A stretch of 5,441 nucleotides of DNA from an uncultured Peptostreptococcaceae bacterium (GTDB lineage: Bacteria > Bacillota > Clostridia > Tissierellales > Peptoniphilaceae): contig CAMDZK010000094.1 of assembly GCA_945910665.1 (NCBI GenBank), positions 1 to 5,441 on the forward strand, written 5' to 3'. A program made the position numbers and the translations under genes. The notes beneath the pieces are model-generated. The model was not told where the DNA came from. It was given only the letters and a program-made list of their open reading frames with translations, and made no database searches. Of this stretch, positions 1-5,441 are shown in pieces (within the stretch, counting starts at the first letter, position 1; every line of letters starts with the position of its first letter).

Positions 1-260
1 GGTTCGTCATCTAATTCTTCGTTTACTTCGATTACTTTACCGTCGAAAGAAGTGTAAACGTCAGAAGCTGCTTTTACAGACTCGATAGAAGCCAATGTAT
101 CGCCTTTTTCTAATTCGTCATCAACATCTGGAAGCTCAACGTATACGATATCTCCTAAATGGTCAGCAGCGTATGCTGTTAAACCTACAGTGACTACGTT
201 TCCTTCTACTTTTGCCCACTCATGTTCTTTCGTGTACAATAAACCTTTTTCTACTTTCAT
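1..260 (-). CDS. gcvH: Glycine cleavage system H protein, 3' end cut by window edge
   Basis: GcvH is the lipoyl carrier of the glycine cleavage complex. It takes the aminomethyl group from the P protein, presents it to GcvT, and is reoxidised by the L protein. About 86 codons are visible; the family is usually near 125-130 residues, so roughly the last third lies beyond position 1. The N-terminus [15 protein letters not shown] is typical, followed by the [19 protein letters not shown] stretch. The lipoylation site is in ESVKAASD, with K63 as the predicted lipoyl-lysine. The ATG at 260 is preceded by AGGAGG (minus strand, positions 274-269) with 8-nt spacing. That site overlaps the gcvT stop codon, and only 12 nt separate the two genes, so they are almost certainly cotranscribed and translationally close. 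The protein is cytosolic and acidic. Identity is secure from the lipoyl motif and the neighbouring gcvT. Confidence 0.97.
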   Translation of the reverse strand, partial: MKVEKGLLYTKEHEWAKVEGNVVTVGLTAYAADHLGDIVYVELPDVDDELEKGDTLASIESVKAASDVYTSFDGKVIEVNEELDDE

Positions 261-272
261 TTTTTCTTCCTC

Positions 273-1373
273 CTATTTTTTCAAAAATTTAGCTGATACA
301 ACAACTGCTGGAACGAGTTTTTTACGCATACGAATTTCAAATTCGCTGCCAAGTGCTGCGTGTTCCATTGGAACATACGCTTTTCCAATCGCTTTGCCTA
401 AAGTTGGTGACATATAACCTGTGGTTACATGACCGATGACTTCGCCATCTTTAACCACTTCATAGCCGTGTCTTGGAATGCCTTTGCCTGTTAATTCAAA
501 GGCTGCTACTTTGTGCGTTAAACCTTTATCCGTTTGTTCTTGTAAAGCTTTCTTACCCACAAAGTCACTCTCTTTATCTAATTTAACGGCAAATTTCAGA
601 CCAGCTTCTAAAGGATTAATCTCATCTGTAATTTCGTTGCCGTAGAGAGGCATGTTTGCTTCGAAACGAAGCGTATCTCTGCATCCGAGTCCTGTTGGGA
701 GAAGACCATCGTCTTTTCCTGCTTCTAAAAGTGCATCCCAAATTTTTACGATATCTTCATTGGATGCGTAGATTTCAAATCCATCTTCTCCAGTATAACC
801 AGTGCGAGAAATCATAACGTCGAGTTTTTCGTCGGTTAATTTAACGCCTTCTTTAAAATGGAAGAATTTGATTTCTTTTAAATCTGTATCGGTTAGTTTT
901 TGTAAAATCGCTTCTGCTTTTGGTCCTTGAATGGCGACTTCACCGACTGTGTCAGAAATATTTTCAACTTCTACATCGAAATCGTCTTTGTGCTTGAGAA
1001 TCCAATCATAGTCTTTGTCTGCGTTGGATGCGTTGACAACGAGATAAAAATCATCTTGTGCCTTGCGATAAATTAATAAATCGTCTACAGCTCCGCCGTC
1101 TTCATAGAGGAAAAGACCGTATACACATTGTCCATCTTCGATTGTTGAAAGATCATTCGTGAAAAGGTATTGTAAAAACTTTTCAGCTTCTGGACCTTTG
1201 ACGGTGATTTCACCCATGTGAGAAACATCGAATAAACCAGCGTTGTTTCTCACCGCTTCATGCTCTGGAATCAGTCCACTATAGTCGACAGGAAGATACC
1301 AGCCAGCATAGTCAACGACGTTGCCGCCCGCTTCTATGTGTTTGTCATAGAGCGGAGTTTTTTTAGCACTCAT
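273..1373 (-). CDS. gcvT: Glycine cleavage system T protein (aminomethyltransferase)
   Basis: GcvT (EC 2.1.2.10) transfers the methylene carbon from aminomethylated GcvH to tetrahydrofolate, giving 5,10-methylene-THF and ammonia. The 366-residue length is normal for the family. Visible landmarks are KTPLYDKHIEAGG near the N-terminus, the EHEAVRNNAGLFDVSHMGE motif (residues 37-55), GGAVDDLLIY (93-102) with the conserved aspartate region, SRTGYTGEDGFEIY (189-202) of the folate-binding region, GCRDTLRFEA (230-239), and KGIPRHGYEV then SPTLGKAIG toward the C-terminus. The ATG at 1373 has AAAGGAGGG (minus strand, positions 1389-1381) seven bases upstream, which fixes the start. It is the first gene of its operon, with gcvH 12 nt downstream. 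A near-consensus promoter lies at 1440-1468. No frameshift or missing core motif is apparent. Confidence 0.98.
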   Translation of the reverse strand: MSAKKTPLYDKHIEAGGNVVDYAGWYLPVDYSGLIPEHEAVRNNAGLFDVSHMGEITVKGPEAEKFLQYLFTNDLSTIEDGQCVYGLFLYEDGGAVDDLLIYRKAQDDFYLVVNASNADKDYDWILKHKDDFDVEVENISDTVGEVAIQGPKAEAILQKLTDTDLKEIKFFHFKEGVKLTDEKLDVMISRTGYTGEDGFEIYASNEDIVKIWDALLEAGKDDGLLPTGLGCRDTLRFEANMPLYGNEITDEINPLEAGLKFAVKLDKESDFVGKKALQEQTDKGLTHKVAAFELTGKGIPRHGYEVVKDGEVIGHVTTGYMSPTLGKAIGKAYVPMEHAALGSEFEIRMRKKLVPAVVVSAKFLKK

Positions 1374-1402
1374 TTGAAAGCCCTCCTTTAACTAGGTATA
1401 AT
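1374..1402 (+). promoter_or_regulatory. Sigma-A-type promoter of the aldo/keto reductase gene
   Basis: TTGAAA (-35, 1374-1379) and TATAAT (-10, 1397-1402) are separated by exactly 17 bp. The -35 begins on the base next to the gcvT start codon and lies between that codon and the gcvT ribosome binding site. The predicted start near 1409 gives a leader of about 94 nt to the reductase ATG. This is the best plus-strand promoter in the region. Other TATA-like sequences, such as TATAAC at 1442, lack a suitable -35. Confidence 0.72.
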
Positions 1403-1406
1403 AGGT

Positions 1407-1427
1407 TTAGGAGATATTATCCCCTAA
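1407..1427. promoter_or_regulatory. Imperfect palindrome between face-to-face promoters: candidate operator or leader hairpin
   Basis: The arms TTAGG (1407-1411) and CCTAA (1423-1427) continue, after one mismatched pair, into GAT (1413-1415) and ATC (1419-1421) around a central ATT. The 21-bp element covers or abuts the predicted start sites of both promoters. In the gcvT-direction RNA the mismatch becomes a G-U wobble, giving an uninterrupted 9-bp hairpin with a 3-nt loop. In the other RNA it is an A-C mismatch. Position and symmetry suit a repressor site, an RNA hairpin, or both; no known regulator motif was recognised. Confidence 0.45.
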
Positions 1428-1439
1428 TGTTGCATATTC

Positions 1440-1468
1440 ATTATAACAATTTCGCATGGTTAATACAA
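1440..1468 (-). promoter_or_regulatory. Sigma-A-type promoter of the gcvT operon
   Basis: On the minus strand, TTGTAT (-35, positions 1468-1463) is followed by exactly 17 bp and then TATAAT (-10, 1445-1440). The -10 is preceded by TG-T, an extended -10 element (1448-1446). The predicted transcription start is near 1433, giving a leader of about 60 nt before the gcvT ATG. The match to consensus is strong, but start-site position is inferred only. Confidence 0.8.
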
Positions 1469-1502
1469 GGCAATCCACTGCGACAAGGAGGAGGAAGAAA
1501 GA

Positions 1503-2636
1503 ATGTTGTATCGAGAAATAACAAAAGACAAGGTCAAGGTATCGCAGTTAGGTTTTGGGTGTATGCGTTTCCCAGTTCTTGAAAAAGACAACGCGCGCAT
1601 TGATGAAGAAAAAGCCATTGAAATGGTTCGTTACGCCATTGATCACGGCGTCAATTACATTGACACTGCATACAATTATCACGGTGGCAATAGTGAAGAC
1701 CTCGTAAAAAAAGCGCTGGCCGATGGATACCGCGAGAAAGTGGTCATTGCAGATAAACTTCCCGTATGGCTTACAGATACATATGAAGATTTTGAAGCAA
1801 AACTCGACGAGCAGTTAGAGCGCCTCGGAACCGACACCATCGATTTTTATTTGCTCCACAGTTTATATCGAAAAACGTGGGATAAAATCAAAGAGTTAGA
1901 TGTGTTTTCTTTTCTCGACGAAGCGAAGAAAAAAGGAAAAATTAAATATGCTGGATTTTCTTTCCACGATGAGTATCCCGTGTTTGAAGAAATTTTAAAT
2001 TCTTATGACTGGGATTTTTGCCAAATCCAATTAAACTATTTGGATACGGAATACCAAGCGGGCTTGAAAGGACTCCAAGCGGCCTACGACAAAGGCATCA
2101 GCGTCGTTATTATGGAACCATTAAAAGGAGGAAAACTCTCCTATGTGCCAAAAGACATTCAAGAGGTCTTTGCAAATGCTGAAACGAAACAAACTCCATC
2201 CGCATGGGCATTTTCTTACTTGTGGGATCGCCCTGAAGTTTCTGTCGTACTCAGCGGTATGAGCACGATGGAACAAGTGAAAGAAAACATTGAAACTGCT
2301 AGCCGTGCGGGCGTCGGTCATTTTTCCCAGGTGGAAAAAGAGAGAATTGAAGAAGCGAAGACCATCTACAAAGCGCGCGTTCAAGTGGGATGTACTTCTT
2401 GCGAATATTGCATGCCATGCCCAGTAGGCGTAAACATTCCAGGAAACTTTGAACTATTCAACAACGCCTTTGTCTATGAATTAAAGGAAGAAAATCAAGA
2501 ACGATACAAAAAATTCCAAGAAGAAAAGAAAGACGCTTCCCAATGCGTCGAATGCGGAAATTGCGAAAAAATTTGTCCGCAACATCTGCCTGTCATTGAA
2601 GATTTAAAACGCGCTGATGCGTTTTTAAGTGAATAA
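1503..2636 (+). CDS. Aldo/keto reductase with C-terminal ferredoxin-like domain (two [4Fe-4S] motifs)
   Basis: This is a predicted cytosolic oxidoreductase of 377 residues, matching the known class of aldo/keto reductases with an added iron-sulfur domain (COG1453-like). Residues about 1-290 form the TIM-barrel part. It starts SQLGFGCMRFP, and the tetrad candidates are D54 and Y59 in IDTAYNYHGG, K85 in IADKLP, and H119 in DFYLLHS. The barrel ends with the NADP-region-like VVLSGMSTMEQVKENI (248-263). The C-terminal domain has CxxCxxCxxCP (C297, C300, C303, C306) and CxxCxxCxxxCP (C348, C351, C354, C358), enough cysteines for two [4Fe-4S] clusters. The ATG at 1503 follows AAGGAGGAGG (1485-1494), which supports the start. 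The gene is divergent from gcvT, appears monocistronic, and ends 7 nt before a palindromic terminator. The physiological substrate and electron partner are unknown and cannot be read from the sequence. Confidence 0.93.
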   Translation: MLYREITKDKVKVSQLGFGCMRFPVLEKDNARIDEEKAIEMVRYAIDHGVNYIDTAYNYHGGNSEDLVKKALADGYREKVVIADKLPVWLTDTYEDFEAKLDEQLERLGTDTIDFYLLHSLYRKTWDKIKELDVFSFLDEAKKKGKIKYAGFSFHDEYPVFEEILNSYDWDFCQIQLNYLDTEYQAGLKGLQAAYDKGISVVIMEPLKGGKLSYVPKDIQEVFANAETKQTPSAWAFSYLWDRPEVSVVLSGMSTMEQVKENIETASRAGVGHFSQVEKERIEEAKTIYKARVQVGCTSCEYCMPCPVGVNIPGNFELFNNAFVYELKEENQERYKKFQEEKKDASQCVECGNCEKICPQHLPVIEDLKRADAFLSE

Positions 2637-2643
2637 TATAAAA

Positions 2644-2667
2644 AAAGGAGTCCACGTGGACTCCTTT
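2644..2667. terminator. Bidirectional rho-independent terminator (perfect 24-bp palindrome)
   Basis: AAAGGAGTCCAC is followed directly by its exact reverse complement, with CACGTG at the centre. In RNA this folds as a stem of about 10 bp with a 4-nt loop. On the minus strand it is followed by a run of T and AT-rich sequence, giving a strong terminator for the aminopeptidase gene, whose stop codon is one base away. On the plus strand the tail is TTTCTTATT, a weaker but plausible terminator for the reductase gene. It fills the 32-bp gap between two convergent stop codons. Confidence 0.9.
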
Positions 2668-2668
2668 C

Positions 2669-3754
2669 TTATTCGGAAAATGTATCGTATACAGAATCAT
2701 TTAATGCGCGAATGACTTCTGTTGCCAAGCGCACCGTTTCTTCATGGTCGATCATCTTCGCATACCCATAATGTGTATGGATATAGCGCACAGGCACGCC
2801 TAAGACAATGGTTGGTATCCCTTGACTTGAAATGTGAATGGCACCACCATTCGTAGCACCTCCAGTCCGAACACCTCGTTGATGCAAAATGTCATTTGCT
2901 TTTGCAATATCAATTGTAAAACGTTGAAACTTTGGATGAGTGATCATCTTTGCATCCACATGGCGGAGATTCGGTCCTTTACCAAGAGCTGATTGTTGCG
3001 CTTTTTGTCCTACATAGGGGTCATCGGCAGGACAACCTTCAAAGACAATGGCTAAATCCGGTTGAATCGTATTCGTTGTGACAATGGCTCCTCGTGTTCC
3101 CACTTCTTCTTGGGTAGAAAAAGCTGCAACAACGTCAACTTCCAATTCATCATCTTTTAAGCGACGCATGGTCTCTAACATATTCGCACAACCACTGCGG
3201 CAATCAAAGGCTTTCCCCATCAATAAATCGCGCTCTTCATCGTAGGTACATGTGACATCTGGCACAATGGGCTCGCCAATTTCTATGCCTAAGGCAACCG
3301 TTTCATCATAGGAACTTGTTCCTACGTCAATGAGAACCGAATCAATCGTTACGCCTGCTTTTTTCTCAGCTTCTGACATGTAATGCGGCGGTTTACTTAC
3401 AGTAAGTCCTGGCACATAGTTTCCATCGGCTGTACGCACAAGCATTTTATGTGCCATTACATTATGGGCAACCCATCCACCTAAAGGCGCAACGGTAAGC
3501 ATTCCGTTGTCCATGATTGTGTGTACAATAAAGGCTACTTCATCCATATGAGCATCTAATTGAATGAGCAAACGCGAATGGTCTTCTGAGTTCCCTTTGC
3601 GGTCAATGTAAACATTGCCCATCGTATCCTTGGCAATCTCACCCAACCCTTCACTTTGTTCTGTGACGAGCTTTGCCACTTCATGTTCAAATCCAGGGGC
3701 CCCTTTCGCATCTGAAAAGGCCATAATTAAATCTTTAAAGTCTAATTGTGTCAC
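2669..3754 (-). CDS. M42-family metallo-aminopeptidase (GTG start)
   Basis: This is a cytosolic zinc- or cobalt-type aminopeptidase of the M42 (FrvX/YsdC/PepA-like) family, which trims N-terminal residues from peptides and usually forms large tetrahedral assemblies. With the GTG start it is 361 residues, a normal length. Numbered from that start, the expected residues are H69 and D71 in AHMDE, D184 in GKAFDCRSG, E216 and E217 in QEEVGTRGA, E239 in FEGCPADDP, and H326 in RYIHTHYG. Together these give the dinuclear metal site and the general base. TGGATNGGAIH (298-308) is also typical. An ATG at 3778 is in frame but has no ribosome binding site, while GTG at 3754 follows AGAGGAGG by 5 nt, so the GTG is preferred. 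The gene is convergent with the reductase, divergent from the phosphate transporter, and seemingly monocistronic. Exact substrate specificity cannot be assigned; family assignment is firm. Confidence 0.93.
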   Translation of the reverse strand: MTQLDFKDLIMAFSDAKGAPGFEHEVAKLVTEQSEGLGEIAKDTMGNVYIDRKGNSEDHSRLLIQLDAHMDEVAFIVHTIMDNGMLTVAPLGGWVAHNVMAHKMLVRTADGNYVPGLTVSKPPHYMSEAEKKAGVTIDSVLIDVGTSSYDETVALGIEIGEPIVPDVTCTYDEERDLLMGKAFDCRSGCANMLETMRRLKDDELEVDVVAAFSTQEEVGTRGAIVTTNTIQPDLAIVFEGCPADDPYVGQKAQQSALGKGPNLRHVDAKMITHPKFQRFTIDIAKANDILHQRGVRTGGATNGGAIHISSQGIPTIVLGVPVRYIHTHYGYAKMIDHEETVRLATEVIRALNDSVYDTFSE

Positions 3755-3759
3755 AATAT

Positions 3760-3769
3760 CCTCCTCTTT
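3760..3769 (-). promoter_or_regulatory. Ribosome binding site that decides the M42 peptidase start
   Basis: AAAGAGGAGG on the minus strand lies 5 nt before GTG at 3754-3752. It falls inside codons 4-7 of the longer ATG reading (start at 3778), whose own upstream sequence has no purine-rich binding site. This argues that translation begins at the GTG and that the first eight codons of the longer reading are untranslated leader. Confidence 0.8.
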
Positions 3770-3866
3770 CGTATCCATTCTATCATCGTATCATGTTTTC
3801 TTCCTAAAATCATTTTTTTCTCCATGGAAATGAGTGCCATTGCATTGAAAAACTTTATGAAAAGAA

Positions 3867-3895
3867 GGTACCCCCATTTCGTATTTTATGGTACC
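3867..3895. repeat. Paired GGTACC palindromes in a divergent intergenic region
   Basis: GGTACC occurs at 3867-3872 and again at 3890-3895, 23 bp apart start to start, with an AT-rich spacer. Each copy is its own reverse complement, so the pair is at once a direct and an inverted repeat and could form a 6-bp stem in either RNA. It lies upstream of both the peptidase and the transporter. A regulator site is possible, but two copies of a 6-mer could also be chance. I see no convincing promoter for either gene in 3755-3934. Confidence 0.3.
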
Positions 3896-3925
3896 ATTAA
3901 TTCGTACGATCGAATACATTTTACT

Positions 3926-3931
3926 GGGGGT
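3926..3931 (+). promoter_or_regulatory. Atypical G-run ribosome binding site of the phosphate transporter
   Basis: GGGGGT stands in the position of GGAGGT, only 3 nt before the ATG at 3935. It would pair with the 16S tail through one G-U wobble. This differs from the strong AGGAGG sites of the other four genes here. The run is exactly complementary to ACCCCC at 3870-3875 upstream. Confidence 0.5.
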
Positions 3932-3934
3932 TAC

Positions 3935-5441
3935 ATGGAAATTACAAATGTTTTTTCGCTACTTGGAGGCTTGGCGCTTTTTCTCTATGGTATGACTACC
4001 ATGGGAGATGGGCTTGAGCTTGCCGCCGGCGACAAATTACAAGGTATTTTAGAAAAACTTACATCCAATAAGTTCTTGGGAATGCTTGTCGGGATCGTCA
4101 TTACAGCCATTATCCAAAGTTCTTCTGCAACGACGGTTATGGCCGTTGGATTTGTAAGTTCAAACTTAATGACATTGCCACAGGCCATTAACGTGATCAT
4201 CGGAGCCAATATTGGTACGACGATTACCGGTCACTTAATTGCATTAAACATCACGGCAATCGCACCACTTATTGCTTTTACTGGACTCATTTTTACAATG
4301 ATGAAGAAACGCCAACGAAAGTACATAGGACAGATATTGATGGGTCTTGGTTTCCTCTTCATGGGGATGGGAATCATGAGTGGCGCAATGGCTCCCCTTC
4401 GCGAATCGAAAACTTTTGCCCACCTGATCACGACAATTTCTAACCCAATTGTAGGAATTATCGTCGGAGCGCTTTTTACTGCACTCATTCAAAGTTCGTC
4501 TGCATCGGTAGGTGTCTTACAGGCTTTAGCAAGTCAAGGGCTCGTACCCTTCTCAACGAGTATGTACATCGTTTATGGACAAAACATCGGGACATGTATT
4601 ACATCAGTATTAGCATCCATTGGTGCATCGACAATGGCTAGACGCGTTGCCGCCAGCCACGTACTCTTTAACTTGATTGGTACTGCACTATTTCTCTTGT
4701 TAACATTGTTTTTACCTGTAGGCACTTGGATTACAAATGCGTTTCCAAATAACTCGATGGAACAAATCGCCATTTTACATACGGTATTTAACGTAGTAAC
4801 GACTTTACTTCTCCTTCCGTTTAGTTCCAAACTGGCAGACATGGCTCGCGTCGTTGTGCCTGGAAAAGTCGAAATTGGGGAACCGAAAAAACTCATCTAT
4901 GTCACTAAAAATAGCCAAAACAATGTCGTTGTTCTTCTTTCCAGTATTCGTTCTGAATTAATTAGAATGCAAAACATAGCGAAGGACAACTTTAATTATG
5001 CCATGGAAAATTTATATGAATATTCAGACTCAAGGGAAAAAAAGATTTATCATAATGAATCCATCATTAACTTTCTGAATTCAGAGCTGACAAAATCGAG
5101 CGTATATACGCTGAGCTTGCCGATTACACAGGGACAATCTCAGATGGCATCAAACTTTATTAACGTCGCGAGAAACTTAGAACGCGTCGGCGATTATTCT
5201 AAAAATATTGGTGAAATAGCAGAAGTTTCCTTTGACCATAAGCTCGTTTACTCTGATGTCAGTATGGAAGAAATTCGTGAAACCCAACGGATTGTTGCTG
5301 AGATGTTTGAAGAACTCCTCACCATCATCATGAATGAAGAACATAGCACAGAACATCTTTTAGACTTAGAATATGATTTAGATAATATTGTTGACAGGCA
5401 CAGGGATCAGCATTTGGGGCGTATGCAAAGAAATGAATGTC
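3935..5441 (+). CDS. Na+/phosphate cotransporter-like protein with PhoU-like C-terminal domain, 3' end cut by window edge
   Basis: This is a membrane protein of the NptA/YjbB-type Na/Pi-cotransporter family, expected to move phosphate across the cytoplasmic membrane with sodium. The frame stays open for 502 codons to the window edge with no stop. Residues about 5-300 hold hydrophobic segments and the family's inverted-repeat signature: QSSSATT (61-67) with QSSSASV (186-192), and GANIGTT (90-96) with GQNIGTC (215-221). Residues from about 325 are soluble and helical and look PhoU-like. ARNLERVGDYSKNI (412-425) matches the PhoU metal-binding motif, and a second helical repeat, DLEYDLDNIVDRHRDQH, begins near 477 before the edge. 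The ATG at 3935 fits the family N-terminus (FSLLGGLALFLYGM) and has GGGGGT just upstream. The frame is open further left, with ATGs at 3857 and 3824, but neither has a binding site and the extension is not hydrophobic. Transport direction (uptake or efflux) is not decidable. The gene is divergent from the peptidase. Confidence 0.93.
   Translation, partial: MEITNVFSLLGGLALFLYGMTTMGDGLELAAGDKLQGILEKLTSNKFLGMLVGIVITAIIQSSSATTVMAVGFVSSNLMTLPQAINVIIGANIGTTITGHLIALNITAIAPLIAFTGLIFTMMKKRQRKYIGQILMGLGFLFMGMGIMSGAMAPLRESKTFAHLITTISNPIVGIIVGALFTALIQSSSASVGVLQALASQGLVPFSTSMYIVYGQNIGTCITSVLASIGASTMARRVAASHVLFNLIGTALFLLLTLFLPVGTWITNAFPNNSMEQIAILHTVFNVVTTLLLLPFSSKLADMARVVVPGKVEIGEPKKLIYVTKNSQNNVVVLLSSIRSELIRMQNIAKDNFNYAMENLYEYSDSREKKIYHNESIINFLNSELTKSSVYTLSLPITQGQSQMASNFINVARNLERVGDYSKNIGEIAEVSFDHKLVYSDVSMEEIRETQRIVAEMFEELLTIIMNEEHSTEHLLDLEYDLDNIVDRHRDQHLGRMQRNEC

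Noticed and set aside
190..417. Plus-strand 75-codon open frame across the gcvH-gcvT junction
   Set aside because: Antisense to two certain genes and without a binding site; the Ser/Phe/Thr-rich translation is what antisense of AT-rich coding sequence gives.
2121..2384. Minus-strand 87-codon open frame inside the aldo/keto reductase gene
   Set aside because: Fully antisense to a conserved domain, with no binding site and no recognisable motif.
3615..3833. Plus-strand 72-codon open frame over the peptidase 5' end and intergenic region
   Set aside because: Most of it is antisense to the peptidase, its start has no binding site, and the translation looks random.
3840..3873. TTGCAT (3840) or TTGAAA (3845) as -35 elements for the transporter
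   Set aside because: The positions 17 bp downstream are G- and C-rich and not TATA-like, and TATGAA at 3856 is too close to either hexamer.
3900..3915. ATTCG and CGAAT arms around a 6-bp spacer, considered as an operator
   Set aside because: The arms are only 5 bp, the spacer is asymmetric, and the sequence is built from overlapping short palindromes (CGTACG, CGATCG) that could arise by chance.
3921..3934. TTAC repeated at 3921-3924 and 3931-3934, considered as a Pho box
   Set aside because: The 10-bp period loosely resembles PhoP sites, but there are only two short copies, they overlap the ribosome binding site and reach the start codon, and no promoter is placed to use them.
3985..4896. 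Four minus-strand open frames inside the phosphate transporter gene
   Set aside because: All are shadows of the long plus-strand frame, which carries the QSSSA and GxNIGT family signatures and runs to the window edge.

Overview
The window reads as ordinary chromosomal DNA from a low-to-moderate-GC Gram-positive bacterium of the Firmicutes (Bacillota) type, probably an anaerobic or fermentative one. The signs are strong AGGAGG-type ribosome binding sites, sigma-A-like promoters with 17-bp spacing, a glycine cleavage operon that begins with gcvT, a ferredoxin-fused aldo/keto reductase and an M42 aminopeptidase. The genus cannot be fixed from the sequence alone. I see no phage, insertion sequence, CRISPR array, tRNA or rRNA.

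Layout from left to right, strands alternating -, +, -, +. (1) Positions 1-1373, minus: the glycine cleavage operon gcvT-gcvH. gcvH runs off the left edge, so any further gcv genes lie beyond position 1. (2) Positions 1374-1502: a compact divergent control region. It holds a near-consensus promoter for each direction, placed face to face, with an imperfect palindrome over both predicted start sites. (3) Positions 1503-2636, plus: an aldo/keto reductase with a C-terminal domain for two [4Fe-4S] clusters. (4) Positions 2644-2667: a perfect palindrome acting as a bidirectional terminator for two convergent genes. (5) Positions 2669-3754, minus: an M42-family metallo-aminopeptidase, for which I choose a GTG start rather than the upstream ATG. 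(6) Positions 3755-3934: a divergent intergenic region with paired GGTACC sites and a C-rich element complementary to the next ribosome binding site. (7) Positions 3935-5441, plus: a Na+/phosphate cotransporter-like membrane protein with a C-terminal PhoU-like domain, cut by the right edge.

GcvT and GcvH cooperate directly: GcvH carries the aminomethyl group on lipoyl-lysine, and GcvT transfers the methylene to tetrahydrofolate while releasing ammonia. The other three genes are single-gene units with no evident shared pathway.

No undescribed multi-gene system is visible. The points most worth a second look are in the intergenic regions: the face-to-face promoters with their shared palindrome, a gcvT leader that looks too short for a glycine riboswitch but has a hairpin able to compete with the ribosome binding site, and the possible sequestration of the transporter's ribosome binding site.
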